Source: Streptomyces wedmorensis (lineage in GTDB: Bacteria > Actinomycetota > Actinomycetes > Streptomycetales > Streptomycetaceae). Taken from it: DNA of 23,408 bases. A model generated the notes under the pieces. That model ran no database searches and was not told the DNA's origin. It saw nothing but the letters and a program-made list of their open reading frames with translations. The stretch spans positions 1 to 23,408 of the forward strand of contig NZ_JNWK01000084.1 of NCBI RefSeq assembly GCF_000716445.1, given 5' to 3'. Shown piece after piece: positions 7,280 to 16,040 of the stretch. Position 1 is the first letter of the stretch. Every line of letters starts with the position of its first letter. Position numbers and translations under genes: made by a program.

Positions 7280-7293
7280 CCGGTCATGACCGG
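7280..7293. repeat. 14-bp perfect palindrome CCGGTCATGACCGG
   Basis: This loop-less palindrome lies between the 19-bp array and the large terminator hairpin. It extends to an imperfect 20-bp arm pair (CCTG..CAGG). It could be an operator, but no promoter is evident here; it may simply be part of the convergent 3' region. Confidence 0.5.
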
Positions 7294-7313
7294 CAGGACA
7301 CCTCCCGGCAACG

Positions 7314-7347
7314 GGAGAGGGGAGGGCGCCCCCGCCCTCCCCTCTCC
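7314..7347. terminator. Bidirectional terminator between convergent genes
   Basis: A perfect 15-bp stem, GGAGAGGGGAGGGCG (7314-7328) with its complement (7333-7347), has a CCCC loop. It lies 17 bases beyond the acyl-CoA synthetase stop on the minus strand and also downstream of the signalling gene on the plus strand. Confidence 0.85.
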
Positions 7348-7364
7348 GTACGGGATGTGCCCGG

Positions 7365-9017
<1,653 letters not shown>

Positions 9018-9062
9018 GGGGCGTCCTCCCGGTGGGCGCTACGTGGCAGAAAGGGTGTGGAG

Positions 9063-9092
9063 ATTCTGCGCACATACCAAGCGGTATGTCAC
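9063..9092 (-). promoter_or_regulatory. Putative promoter of the acyl-CoA synthetase gene
   Basis: On the minus strand, GTGACA (9087-9092) and CAGAAT (9063-9068) are 18 bases apart, close to the HrdB consensus. The predicted start point is near 9056, about 40 bases before the GTG at 9017. The operator below lies between and over the -35. Confidence 0.5.
9072..9089. promoter_or_regulatory. Operator-like inverted repeat ACATACC-N4-GGTATGT
   Basis: Seven-base arms are perfect, with spacer AAGC on the plus strand. The repeat fills the spacer of the putative synthetase promoter and touches its -35, an arrangement typical of TetR-family repression. The cognate regulator is not in the window. Confidence 0.6.
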
Positions 9093-9112
9093 TACCCGGG
9101 AGTACGGAATTT

Positions 9113-9128
9113 GCCAGTGATCACTGGC
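9113..9128. promoter_or_regulatory. 16-bp perfect palindrome GCCAGTGATCACTGGC
   Basis: It lies 35 bases after the sigma-factor stop and about 95 bases before the synthetase start, just upstream of the putative promoter. Without a loop it is a poor terminator, so a dimeric regulator site is more likely. It could serve as a second operator for the synthetase gene. Confidence 0.5.
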
Positions 9129-9162
9129 GGATGTGCGCGGACGGGGCCCGACGCCCGTTTCG

Positions 9163-9708
9163 CTACCGTACGGGGGTCAGCTCCGGGTCCTCCCGGAGCT
9201 TGCCGAGCGCCCTGGACACCGCGCTCTTGACCGTGCCGACCGACACCCCGAGCACCTCCGCGGTCTGCGCCTCGCTCAGGTCCTCGTAGTACCGCAGGAC
9301 CACCATCTGCCGCTGCCGCTCCGGCAGCTTCAGGACCGCGCGCCACATCGCGTCGTGCAGCACCTGACGCTCGGCCGGGTCCGGCTCCGGAAGACCGGTC
9401 GGCTCCGGCAGCTCCTCGCAGACGAACTCGTCGACCTTGCGCTTGCGCCACTGCGACGTGCGGGTGTTCAGCAGCGCCCGCCGGACGTAGCCGTCCAGCG
9501 CGCGGTGGTCCTCGATGCGCTCCCAGGCCACGAAGGTCTTGGCGAGCGCCGTCTGGAGCAGGTCCTCGGCGTCCGAGGGGTTGGCGGTCAGCGAACGCGC
9601 GGTGCGCAGCAGTACGGGCCCGCGCGCCCGGACGTACGAGGAGAAGGTCGGGTACGACGCGTACTGCGAGGCACCGGCGCAGACGGGGCCAGAGGGTGGC
9701 GGAGTCAT
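9163..9708 (-). CDS. ECF RNA polymerase sigma factor, SigE family
   Basis: This encodes 181 residues. The N-terminal sigma region 2 (about 24-90) includes YVRARGPVLLRTARSL, the core-binding DAEDLLQTALAKTFVAW, and YVRRALLNTRTSQWRKRK. After an acidic-proline linker, region 4 (about 120-175) carries LPERQRQMVVLRYYEDLS and the helix-turn-helix AEVLGVSVGTVKSAVSRAL. This matches the actinobacterial SigE family of short sigma-70-like factors, which direct RNA polymerase to a small regulon. No anti-sigma gene adjoins it. The ATG at 9708 has GGAG very close upstream (2-base gap), so the start is plausible but not certain. It is flanked by minus-strand genes with gaps of 145 and 225 bases, so it probably has its own promoter. 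Confidence 0.93.
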   Translation of the reverse strand: MTPPPSGPVCAGASQYASYPTFSSYVRARGPVLLRTARSLTANPSDAEDLLQTALAKTFVAWERIEDHRALDGYVRRALLNTRTSQWRKRKVDEFVCEELPEPTGLPEPDPAERQVLHDAMWRAVLKLPERQRQMVVLRYYEDLSEAQTAEVLGVSVGTVKSAVSRALGKLREDPELTPVR

Positions 9709-9796
9709 GACTCCACGCTAGGAGGGGACGCACCCCCGGCGGATCGGCCCCAGGTCCCGAACCGCGGTCCGCCTCAGGTTGTAGGGGCGGCGACGG

Positions 9797-9817
9797 CTCC
9801 ACCTCCTCTGGGTGGAG
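9797..9817. terminator. Weak hairpin between the DUF1906 gene and the sigma gene
   Basis: A 7-bp stem, CTCCACC/GGTGGAG, has a 7-base loop. It lies about 117 bases after the DUF1906 stop and 89 before the sigma-factor start on the minus strand. It could be a terminator or a leader structure of the sigma gene. No convincing sigma-gene promoter was found in 9709-9933. Confidence 0.3.
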
Positions 9818-9933
9818 TACCCCCACCCCCACCTCAGGGTCGAAACCCACCCCGGGGCGGGCTCGCCGGAGGTCAGGGCGGGGACTCGGCCGGGTCGCGG
9901 CCGGCGGTTCGGGCGGTCGTGGGCGGGTGGTGG

Positions 9934-10974
9934 TCAGGGGGTCGGGGCGGTCGTGACGACGGCGACGGGTGCGTCCACCGCGCTGCGGTCGATCTGGAGA
10001 CTGCGACCGCCGTGCGACTCGGCGACGTCGCCCACGTACTGGTGGATCCGGGCGTGCGGCGTCCAGGCCGTCGGGTGCAGCGAGGACTCGACGTACAGCG
10101 AGGGACTGCCCCGCCAGCGCGCGAACCACATCACGGACGGCAGGTCCTTCGTACCCGCCTTCCGCTGCGCCTCCATGTCCCGCACCCCCGAATCGGCGCT
10201 GCTGTAGAAGCCCGGGACGTAGCCGAGGCGCCGCACCTCCCGGTTCCAGGCGCGGACGAAGCTGAGCGTGGTCGCGACGCAGCGCGCGTCATCCCGCCGG
10301 TAGGCCTCGATGTCGAGGTAGAGCGGGCTGCCGGCGCCGATCCCCAGGGCCCGCGCCGCCCGCACGGCGTCGCCCGCCTCCTGGGTGCCCTGCAGCGAGG
10401 GGCTGGTGCCGATGGCGTACTTCCGCTTGGCGGGTGCGATCACGCACGGTGCCTGGGAGCCGACGAAGAGGGGCAGCAGTCGCCAGCCCATGTCGTGGAC
10501 CGAGGTGACCCACGCGCGGCTGAGCTCCCGCTGCCCGGGGCATCCTCGGCCGCGGCCCCCGAAGTAGATTCCGACGGCCCCGTACGACGAGCTGCGCCAC
10601 GCCTTCATCACCGCGAGGGACGGCGCCTCGCAGGTGTCGAAGGCCTTGCCCACGTAGTACGCGGGTGTGGGCGCCGGAGCGGGTGCGGGTGCGCCTGGTC
10701 GTGTCCCCGCCGAGGCCGGGGCCGTCAGGAGCGCCGCCCCGGCCACCGCGGCCATCAGCGCGGCCACCGCGGCCCGCACCCCGGGACGGCGACGCGCCGC
10801 GGACGGGGAGCGGTTCGACCACTCACGGGGTACGGGTACGGGGCCGGGCTCGGGTACGGCGTCGGGTTCGGGTTCGGGTGCATCGTCGGCGGGGCCGGGT
10901 ACGAGGTCGGTCGGCGCGGCGGTGGGCGCGTCGTCGTCGGCGGGGGGTCTGGGGGGCCGGGATCCTGTGCTCAT
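9934..10974 (-). CDS. DUF1906 (Rv2525c-like) secreted glycoside-hydrolase-like protein
   Basis: This encodes 346 residues from the ATG at 10974; a GTG at 11010 in the same frame, 16 bases after the preceding gene, would add 12 residues. Neither has a good ribosome site. A Pro/Asp/Glu-rich stretch (about 1-60) precedes an RRRPG patch and a hydrophobic segment (about 66-88, ending APASA) that is a late signal peptide or anchor. The rest is a TIM-barrel-like DUF1906 domain: GKAFDTCEAPS (109-119), IYFGGRGRGC, LPLFVGSQ (167-174), YLDIEAY (219-225, with acidic D221 and E223 where GH25-like enzymes hold catalytic acids), GFYSSAD and HQYVGD. Family members such as Rv2525c are exported and linked to cell-wall biology; the substrate is not established. 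It may be co-transcribed with the operon above. Confidence 0.85.
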   Translation of the reverse strand: MSTGSRPPRPPADDDAPTAAPTDLVPGPADDAPEPEPDAVPEPGPVPVPREWSNRSPSAARRRPGVRAAVAALMAAVAGAALLTAPASAGTRPGAPAPAPAPTPAYYVGKAFDTCEAPSLAVMKAWRSSSYGAVGIYFGGRGRGCPGQRELSRAWVTSVHDMGWRLLPLFVGSQAPCVIAPAKRKYAIGTSPSLQGTQEAGDAVRAARALGIGAGSPLYLDIEAYRRDDARCVATTLSFVRAWNREVRRLGYVPGFYSSADSGVRDMEAQRKAGTKDLPSVMWFARWRGSPSLYVESSLHPTAWTPHARIHQYVGDVAESHGGRSLQIDRSAVDAPVAVVTTAPTP

Positions 10975-11026
10975 GGCGCGAGTGAAGAACCGCGAGCGCC
11001 GCCCGGCCACCGCTGGGCCCGTCGCC

Positions 11027-12193
11027 TCAGCCGTCCGTGCCCAGGATCAACCCGGACGTGGGAACACCGGTGCCCGCCGTGACCAGGGTCCGGGCCGCGC
11101 CGGGTATCTGGTTGACCGAGGTGCCGCGGAGCTGGCGTACCGCTTCCGCTATGCCGTTCATGCCGTGGAGGTAGGCCTCGCCGAGCTGGCCGCCGTGGGT
11201 GTTGATCGGGAGCGCGTCGGCCGCCACGAAGTCAGCCGCCTCGCCCGGCCCGCAGAAGCCGAACTCCTCCAACTGCATCAGCACGAACGGGGTGAAGTGG
11301 TCGTAGAGGATGCCCACGTCGATGTCGGTGGGGGCGAGCCCGGACGTCCGCCACAGCTGCCGGGCGACCACGCCCATCTCCGGAAGGCCGGTCAGTTCGT
11401 CGCGGTAGAAGCTGGTCATGGCCTCCTGCTTGCGTCCGGCGCCCTGCGCCGCCGCCAGGATCACGGCGGGCGGATGCCGCAGGTCGCGGGCGCGCTCGGC
11501 GGAGGTGACGACGATCGCCTGGCCGCCGTCGGTCTCCTGGCAGCAGTCGAGGAGCCGCAGCGGTTCGACGATCCAGCGCGAGGCGGCGTGGTCGGCGAGG
11601 GTGATGGGCTTCCCGTGGAAGTAGGCGGCGGGGTTGCGTGCCGCGTACCGCCGGTCGGTGACGGCGACGTGGCCGAAGGCGTCCGGCGTGAGGCCGTAGG
11701 CGTGGAGGTACCGCTGGGCGGCCATCGCGGCCCAGGAGGCCGGGGTGAGCAGTCCGAACGGCAGCTGCCAGCCGAGGGCGGCGCCTTCGGCGGAGGGCTC
11801 GCGCTGCTGGACGCCGGAGCCGAAGCGGCGGCCGGAGCGCTCGTTGAACGCCCGGTAGCAGACGACGACCTCGGCGACGCCGGCCGCGACGGCGAGCGCG
11901 GCCTGCTGCACGGTGGCGCAGGCCGCCCCGCCGCCGTAGTGCACGCGGGAGAAGAAGGACAGCTCGCCGATGCCGGCCGCCTGGGCGACGGTGATCTCGG
12001 GGTTGGTGTCCATGGTGAAGGTGACCAGGCCGTCGACGTCGGCGGGGGCGAGTCCGGCGTCGTCGAGGGCCGCCCGCACCGCCTCGACGGCGAGCGAGAG
12101 TTCGCTGCGGCCGGAGTCCTTGGAGAACTCGGTCGCGCCGATGCCGACGACGGCGGCCCGGCCGCCCAGGTCGTCCCGGGTGTGGAGGCTCAT
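11027..12193 (-). CDS. Ltp2-like thiolase-fold protein (probable retro-aldolase of steroid side-chain degradation)
   Basis: This encodes 388 residues. The ATG at 12193 overlaps the stop of the preceding gene (ATGA), with GGAGG 7 bases upstream. It is a thiolase-superfamily lipid-transfer-protein homologue: AAVVGIGATEFSKDSGRS at the start, GGGAACATVQQAALAVAAG around 87-105, and the C-terminal NTHGGQLGEAYLHGMN at 331-346. It lacks an ordinary thiolase Cys/His set. Tyr297 (ILYDHFTP) and Tyr341 (GEAYLHG) correspond to the two active-site tyrosines described for Ltp2 aldolases. In mycobacteria Ltp2 binds the DUF35 half of ChsH2 and cleaves the hydrated side chain, releasing propionyl-CoA from a 17-hydroxy steroid CoA ester. 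The ChsH2-like gene is in the same operon, which supports this. The natural substrate in this organism is inferred. Confidence 0.85.
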   Translation of the reverse strand: MSLHTRDDLGGRAAVVGIGATEFSKDSGRSELSLAVEAVRAALDDAGLAPADVDGLVTFTMDTNPEITVAQAAGIGELSFFSRVHYGGGAACATVQQAALAVAAGVAEVVVCYRAFNERSGRRFGSGVQQREPSAEGAALGWQLPFGLLTPASWAAMAAQRYLHAYGLTPDAFGHVAVTDRRYAARNPAAYFHGKPITLADHAASRWIVEPLRLLDCCQETDGGQAIVVTSAERARDLRHPPAVILAAAQGAGRKQEAMTSFYRDELTGLPEMGVVARQLWRTSGLAPTDIDVGILYDHFTPFVLMQLEEFGFCGPGEAADFVAADALPINTHGGQLGEAYLHGMNGIAEAVRQLRGTSVNQIPGAARTLVTAGTGVPTSGLILGTDG

Positions 12194-12573
12194 CGTCCGA
12201 CCTCCACGGTGACCGTCCCGGTGACGTGGTGTCCGAGCCCGTTCGCCCCGACGACCCTGACGTCGACCGTGTTCCCGTCCACCTCGGTCACCGTGCCGGT
12301 CAGGACCATGGTGTCCCCGGGGTGGTTGGGGGCGCCGAGCCGGATGGCGACCTTGCGGAGGACGGACTCGGGGCCGAAGTGGTCGGTGATGTAGCGGCCG
12401 ACGAGTCCGTTGGTGGTGAGGATGTTCATGAAGATGTCCGGGGACCCCTTCTCCCGGGCCAGCTCGGCGTCGTGGTGCACGTCCTGGTAGTCGCGCGATG
12501 CGACGGCCCCGGCGACGATCAGGGTGCGGGTGATCGGGATCCGCAGCGGCGGCAGCTCGTCCCCGGGCCTCAT
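12190..12573 (-). CDS. ChsH1-like MaoC-domain enoyl-CoA hydratase subunit
   Basis: This encodes 127 residues, a single hot-dog domain. The ATG at 12573 overlaps the TGA of the upstream dehydrogenase (ATGA) and has AAGGGAG about 9 bases before it. The hydratase-2 signature is present as D28-Y-Q-D-V-H33 (ASRDYQDVHHDAELAREKG), giving the Asp/His pair that activates water. FMNILTTNGLVGRYITDHFG and the later IRLGAPNHPGDTMVLTGTV complete the fold. In mycobacteria ChsH1 supplies the catalytic half of a heterotetramer with the MaoC half of ChsH2, hydrating a three-carbon enoyl-CoA steroid side chain. Its size and neighbours match that role. The reading frame runs far upstream as an antisense shadow, but only this part has a start signal and homology. 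Confidence 0.9.
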   Translation of the reverse strand: MRPGDELPPLRIPITRTLIVAGAVASRDYQDVHHDAELAREKGSPDIFMNILTTNGLVGRYITDHFGPESVLRKVAIRLGAPNHPGDTMVLTGTVTEVDGNTVDVRVVGANGLGHHVTGTVTVEVGR

Positions 12574-13844
12574 GACGGATCTCCCTTCGCGAGCAGGTCG
12601 CCGAGTTCGGCGAGGAGTTCGGTGCCGCAGCCCAGATAGGCGTCGAGCTGGCGGCCCCACAGGAAGTGGCGGTGGACGGGGTGGTCGAGGTCCGCGCCCA
12701 TGCCGCCGTGCAGGTGCTGCCCGGCGTGCACGACCCTCTTCCCTGCCTCGGAGGCCCACCAGGCGGCGGTCAGGGCCGCCGCCTCGGCGTCCAGGCCCTC
12801 GTCGAACCGCCACGCGGCCTCGTAGGCCGTGACCCGGATGGCCTCGGTGTCCATATGGGCGTCCGCGGCCCGTAGTTGCACCGCCTGGTGCGTGGCGAGC
12901 GGCCGCCCGAACTGTTCCCGTACCGAGGTGTACGCGACGGCTCTGGCCAGCGACCCGGCGCACACCCCGGCCTGCAACCCGGCGAACGCGATCCGCGCGG
13001 CGGCGAGCACGTCGTCGTGGGCCGCCGCCCGGGCTTCGGTGGGCGCCCCCGGCCGCTCGGCCGCCGCCCCCAGTCGCTCGGCGGGCGTCTCGGCCAGGAC
13101 GAGTCGGCCGGCCGACCAGGGCGCGGTGAGCTCGACGGACTCGACGGCCGCCGCGTCCTCCGTGCGGACCAGCCACAGGGCGCGGTCCGCGTCCGGGACG
13201 AGGACGTGGGTGGCGTCCCGGAGCCACGGCACCCAGTCCACGACGCCGCTGAGCCGTCTGCCGCCCGAGGCCGGAGGGAGTGGCTCGCCGCCGGAGACCG
13301 GAAGGAGTGACTCGCCGCCGGAGACCGGAAGGAGTGACTCGCCGCCGGAGACCGGAGGGAGTGGCTCGCCGATCGGGCCGGGCGGTGGGCCCGGCGTCGT
13401 CGGGTTCGGAGCGCGGCCCTGGCGAAGTTCGCCGCCATCGGCCGGGGCCGTGGCCCGGCCCCGTGCCTCGTGCGCCGTGGAGACCACGCCTCCTGCCGGC
13501 AGGGCGCCGGTGATCACCGTCGTGCCGTCGCGGAGGCCGGGGAGGAGGCGGGCGCGCTGCTCCGCGGTGCCGTGGCGGGTGACGGCGAGGAGCCCGTACA
13601 CGCAGGTCGCGGCGAAGGGGACCTGGGCGGTGACGCGGCCCTGTTCCTCCAGGAGGAGGACGAGGCCGAGGAGGCCGGTGTCCTCGACGGCGCCGGGGAG
13701 GCCGGCCGCGCAGAGTGCCTTCCAGAGTTCGGCGTCGGTGCCGGTGCCGGCGGCCCTGAGCCGCTCGTGGGTGGCGAGGTCGCCGAAGACGCGGGCGGCC
13801 AGCTCCCGGGCGGCCTCCTGCTCCTCGGTGGGGGTGAAGTCCAT
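12570..13844 (-). CDS. Acyl-CoA dehydrogenase, FadE28/ChsE1-like, with a tandem-repeat insert
   Basis: This encodes 424 residues. The ATG at 13844 lies 1 base after the ChsH2-like stop and has GGGGAGG 6 bases upstream. The N-terminal helical domain (about 1-95, MDFTPTEEQEAARELAARVF) and the C-terminal helical domain (about 260-420, with YTSVREQFGRPLATHQAVQ, AWWASEAGK, and QHLHGGMGADLDHPVHRHF) are clear. The middle beta domain is reduced and interrupted by a Pro/Gly/Ser-rich insert at about 125-200 containing four 9-residue repeats (GESLLPVSG type). In mycobacteria FadE28 and FadE29 form an alpha2-beta2 dehydrogenase in which the subunits share one FAD site. A partner gene is in the same operon. 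The weakened flavin-binding region suits the non-catalytic-partner idea, which is inference. Confidence 0.9.
   Translation of the reverse strand: MDFTPTEEQEAARELAARVFGDLATHERLRAAGTGTDAELWKALCAAGLPGAVEDTGLLGLVLLLEEQGRVTAQVPFAATCVYGLLAVTRHGTAEQRARLLPGLRDGTTVITGALPAGGVVSTAHEARGRATAPADGGELRQGRAPNPTTPGPPPGPIGEPLPPVSGGESLLPVSGGESLLPVSGGEPLPPASGGRRLSGVVDWVPWLRDATHVLVPDADRALWLVRTEDAAAVESVELTAPWSAGRLVLAETPAERLGAAAERPGAPTEARAAAHDDVLAAARIAFAGLQAGVCAGSLARAVAYTSVREQFGRPLATHQAVQLRAADAHMDTEAIRVTAYEAAWRFDEGLDAEAAALTAAWWASEAGKRVVHAGQHLHGGMGADLDHPVHRHFLWGRQLDAYLGCGTELLAELGDLLAKGDPS
13257..13364. repeat. 27-bp in-frame tandem repeat inside the FadE28-like gene
   Basis: Three near-identical 27-bp units (13284-13310, 13311-13337, 13338-13364) follow a diverged fourth copy at 13257-13283. 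The unit core is GGAGACCGGAAGGAGTGA. Being nine codons long, changes in copy number keep the reading frame. Confidence 0.9.
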
Positions 13845-13845
13845 G

Positions 13846-14784
13846 TCAGTCCTCCCCTCCCGCGCGGAAGACGGGGAGCTCGAGCTCCTCGTCGGCCCGC
13901 AGGAACTCCAGCCGGACCGGCATCCCGATCCGCACCTTGTCGTACGGCACTCCCACCACGTTGCTGATCATCCGTACGCCCTCGGCGAGTTCGATCAGTC
14001 CCACCGCGTAAGGGGGGTCGAAGGCCGGGAAGGACGGGTGGTGCATCACCACGTACGAGAAGACGGTCCCGGCGCCGCTCGCCTCGACCGTGTCCCATTC
14101 CCCCGAGCCGCAGTCGGCGCAGCCCGGCAGCCAGGGGAAGCGGAGGGCCGCGCAGTCGCCGCAGCGCTGGATGAGCAGTCTGTGCGCGGCCACCCCCTCC
14201 CAGAACCCGGCGTTGTCCCGGTTGACCACGGGTCGGGGCCGCCTGGCGGGCGGCCGCTCAGCGCCGGTGCCGGTCGCGGGGGGCCGGCCGGCGGGGGCGT
14301 ACTTGAGGATGCGGAAGCGGTGGGTGCCGGCGAGGGTGCCGCCGGTCCGCACGTCCATCCGCGTCGTCACGAAGTGCCCCGTGCCGAGCTTGGTGGTCTT
14401 GCGCGGCGAGACGGACTCGATGACGGCGTCGAAGGTGATCTCGTCGCCCGGCCGCAGGGGCCGCAGGTACTCCTGCTCGCAGTCCGTCGCGACCACCGAG
14501 GTGTATCCGGCACCGTCGAGGAGGGCGGACAGCTCCTCGTATGCCCCAGAGCGGTCGGTGTGCCCGGAGAGGCCGCCCATCGTCCACGCCTGGAGCATGG
14601 TCGGGGGAGCGATCGCGTCGGGTCCGCGGTAGGCGGGGTGGGTGTCCCCCATGGCCTCGCACCAGTGCCGGATCATGGGCAGGTTGACCGGGTCCTTGCC
14701 GGTGCCCCCGGTGGCGGCCGGCCGGCCCTCGTACGCGGCGAGCAGCTCGTACAGCCCGTCCGCGGTCGGTTCGGTGCCGCTCAT
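13846..14784 (-). CDS. ChsH2-like MaoC + DUF35 bifunctional protein
   Basis: This encodes 312 residues. The ATG at 14784 overlaps the stop of the upstream gene (ATGA), with GGGGAGG 7-8 bases before it. The N-terminal half (about 10-165) is a MaoC-like hot-dog domain (MIRHWCEAMGDTHPAYRGPD, and EQEYLRPLRPGDEITFDA). A Pro/Arg-rich linker (about 165-190) leads to a DUF35 domain (about 190-310): a zinc ribbon with cysteines 208, 211, 222 and 225 (QRCGDCAALRF, LPGCADCGSGEW), then an OB-fold (GTVFSYVVMHHPSFPAFDPPYAVGLIEL). The size is nearly that of mycobacterial ChsH2 (about 311). There the MaoC half pairs with ChsH1 for hydration and the DUF35 half docks Ltp2 for aldol cleavage. All partners are encoded alongside, strongly supporting a functional complex. 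Confidence 0.92.
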   Translation of the reverse strand: MSGTEPTADGLYELLAAYEGRPAATGGTGKDPVNLPMIRHWCEAMGDTHPAYRGPDAIAPPTMLQAWTMGGLSGHTDRSGAYEELSALLDGAGYTSVVATDCEQEYLRPLRPGDEITFDAVIESVSPRKTTKLGTGHFVTTRMDVRTGGTLAGTHRFRILKYAPAGRPPATGTGAERPPARRPRPVVNRDNAGFWEGVAAHRLLIQRCGDCAALRFPWLPGCADCGSGEWDTVEASGAGTVFSYVVMHHPSFPAFDPPYAVGLIELAEGVRMISNVVGVPYDKVRIGMPVRLEFLRADEELELPVFRAGGED

Positions 14785-15992
14785 CGCCGTCCCCTCCCCT
14801 TCATGCCGAGCCGCATCCTCGCGACGATCTCGCGCTGCACCTCGCTCACCCCTCCCCCGAAGGTGTTGATCTGCGCGGCGCGGTTCATGCGCTCCAGCTC
14901 ACCGCCGTCGAACTCCCCCGGCGATCCCGCTCGCACCGTGCCCGCCCCGCCCGCGATCTCCTGACATATTCGATACACCTCCACCGCCGATTCGGTTCCC
15001 GCGAACTTCACGCCGCTCGCGTCCCCCGGGGCCAGCCGGCCGGCCCCCACGTCCCCCACGAGACGCCAGTTCAGCAGGCGTGTCGCGGCCAGCCGGGCAT
15101 GTGCCTCGGCGGCCCTGATCCGGACCCACGACTCGTCAACGCGGCGCCTACCCGTCACCGGATCGGGGGTACGCGCTCGGTCGAGCACGGCCGCGAAGAA
15201 GTCCTCCGCCTGCATGCCGATCGCGGCGAGCGCGACCCGCTCGTGGTTGAGCTGGCTGGTGATGAGCCCCCAGCCGCCGTGCTCGGGCCCGACGAGGTTC
15301 CCCGCGGGGACCCGGATCCCGTCGTAGTACGTCGCGGTCGTCGTCAGCCCGCCCACGGTCGCGATCGGGGTCCAGGAGAAGCCGGGGGCGTCGGTGGGGA
15401 CCAGCACGATGGAGATGCCCTTGTGCGGGGGCGCGTCGGGATCGGTGCGGCAGGCGAGCCAGATCCAGTCGGCGTTCTGCGCGTTGGAGGTGAAGATCTT
15501 CTGCCCGTCGATCACCCAGGAGCCGACGTCGCCGGGACTACCGCCCGGCGTGCTCCCCGCCGGCCCGGCCGGGTCCCGCACGGCCCGGGTGCGGAGCGAG
15601 GCGAGGTCCGTGCCCGCCTCGGGCTCGCTGTACCCGATGGCGAAGACGGTCTCGCCCCGCAGGATCCGGGGCAGGAAGTAGGCCTTCTGCTCCTCGGTCC
15701 CGTACGCCATCAACGTGGGCCCGACGGTGTTGAGGGTGACCATCGAGACGGGGGCGCCCGCCCGGTACGCCTCGTCGAAGAAGACGAACTGCTCGTCGGG
15801 GCCCCGCCCCTGCCCGCCGTACTCCTCGGGCCAGCCGAGTCCCAGCAGCCCGTCGGCGCCGATGCGGCGGAGCAGCCGGCGCTGTGCGCCGGTGTCGTCC
15901 GCGGGAGGCGGGCCGTCGGGCATCAGCTCCCTGAAGTACGCGCGGAGTTCGGCGCGCAGCCGCAGCTGCCGCTCGGTCGGGGCGAGGTGCAC
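14781..15992 (-). CDS. Acyl-CoA dehydrogenase, FadE29/ChsE2-like
   Basis: This encodes 403 residues. The GTG at 15992 is chosen because GGGAGG stands 8 bases upstream and the protein then starts HLAPTERQLRLRAELRAYF, as in FadE29; the frame is open for another 45 codons upstream without homology. Motifs: GLGWPEEYGGQGRGPDEQ (51-68), the FAD/substrate motif FAIGYSEPEAGTDLASL (117-133), NADWIWLACRTDP (173-185), LNHERVALA (248-256, probable catalytic Glu251), and the C-terminal NTFGGGVSEVQREIVARM (376-393) close to that of mycobacterial FadE29. It is the first gene of the operon and probably forms a mixed dehydrogenase with the FadE28-like protein, introducing the double bond into a short side-chain CoA ester. 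FAD is the expected cofactor. The assignment is by motif order and context; the substrate is inferred. Confidence 0.92.
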   Translation of the reverse strand: MHLAPTERQLRLRAELRAYFRELMPDGPPPADDTGAQRRLLRRIGADGLLGLGWPEEYGGQGRGPDEQFVFFDEAYRAGAPVSMVTLNTVGPTLMAYGTEEQKAYFLPRILRGETVFAIGYSEPEAGTDLASLRTRAVRDPAGPAGSTPGGSPGDVGSWVIDGQKIFTSNAQNADWIWLACRTDPDAPPHKGISIVLVPTDAPGFSWTPIATVGGLTTTATYYDGIRVPAGNLVGPEHGGWGLITSQLNHERVALAAIGMQAEDFFAAVLDRARTPDPVTGRRRVDESWVRIRAAEAHARLAATRLLNWRLVGDVGAGRLAPGDASGVKFAGTESAVEVYRICQEIAGGAGTVRAGSPGEFDGGELERMNRAAQINTFGGGVSEVQREIVARMRLGMKGRGRR

Positions 15993-16023
15993 GGCGACGG
16001 CCTCCCGTGGGACGACTGAGGTT

Positions 16024-16040
16024 TCTGACTGTCCGTCAGA
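16024..16040. promoter_or_regulatory. Operator-like inverted repeat TCTGAC-N5-GTCAGA
   Basis: Six-base perfect arms flank TGTCC, and the repeat covers the -10 of the operon promoter. TetR-family repressors of acyl-CoA catabolic genes often bind sites of this form. It does not match the KstR or KstR2 consensus as I know them. Confidence 0.55.

Noticed and set aside
9133..11082. 649-codon plus-strand frame
   Set aside because: It is antisense to the sigma factor and the DUF1906 gene, both of which have recognisable domains. The product is low complexity.
12829..14964. 711-codon plus-strand frame
   Set aside because: It is antisense to the FadE28-like and ChsH2-like genes. The composition is Arg/Ser/Pro-rich with no start signal.
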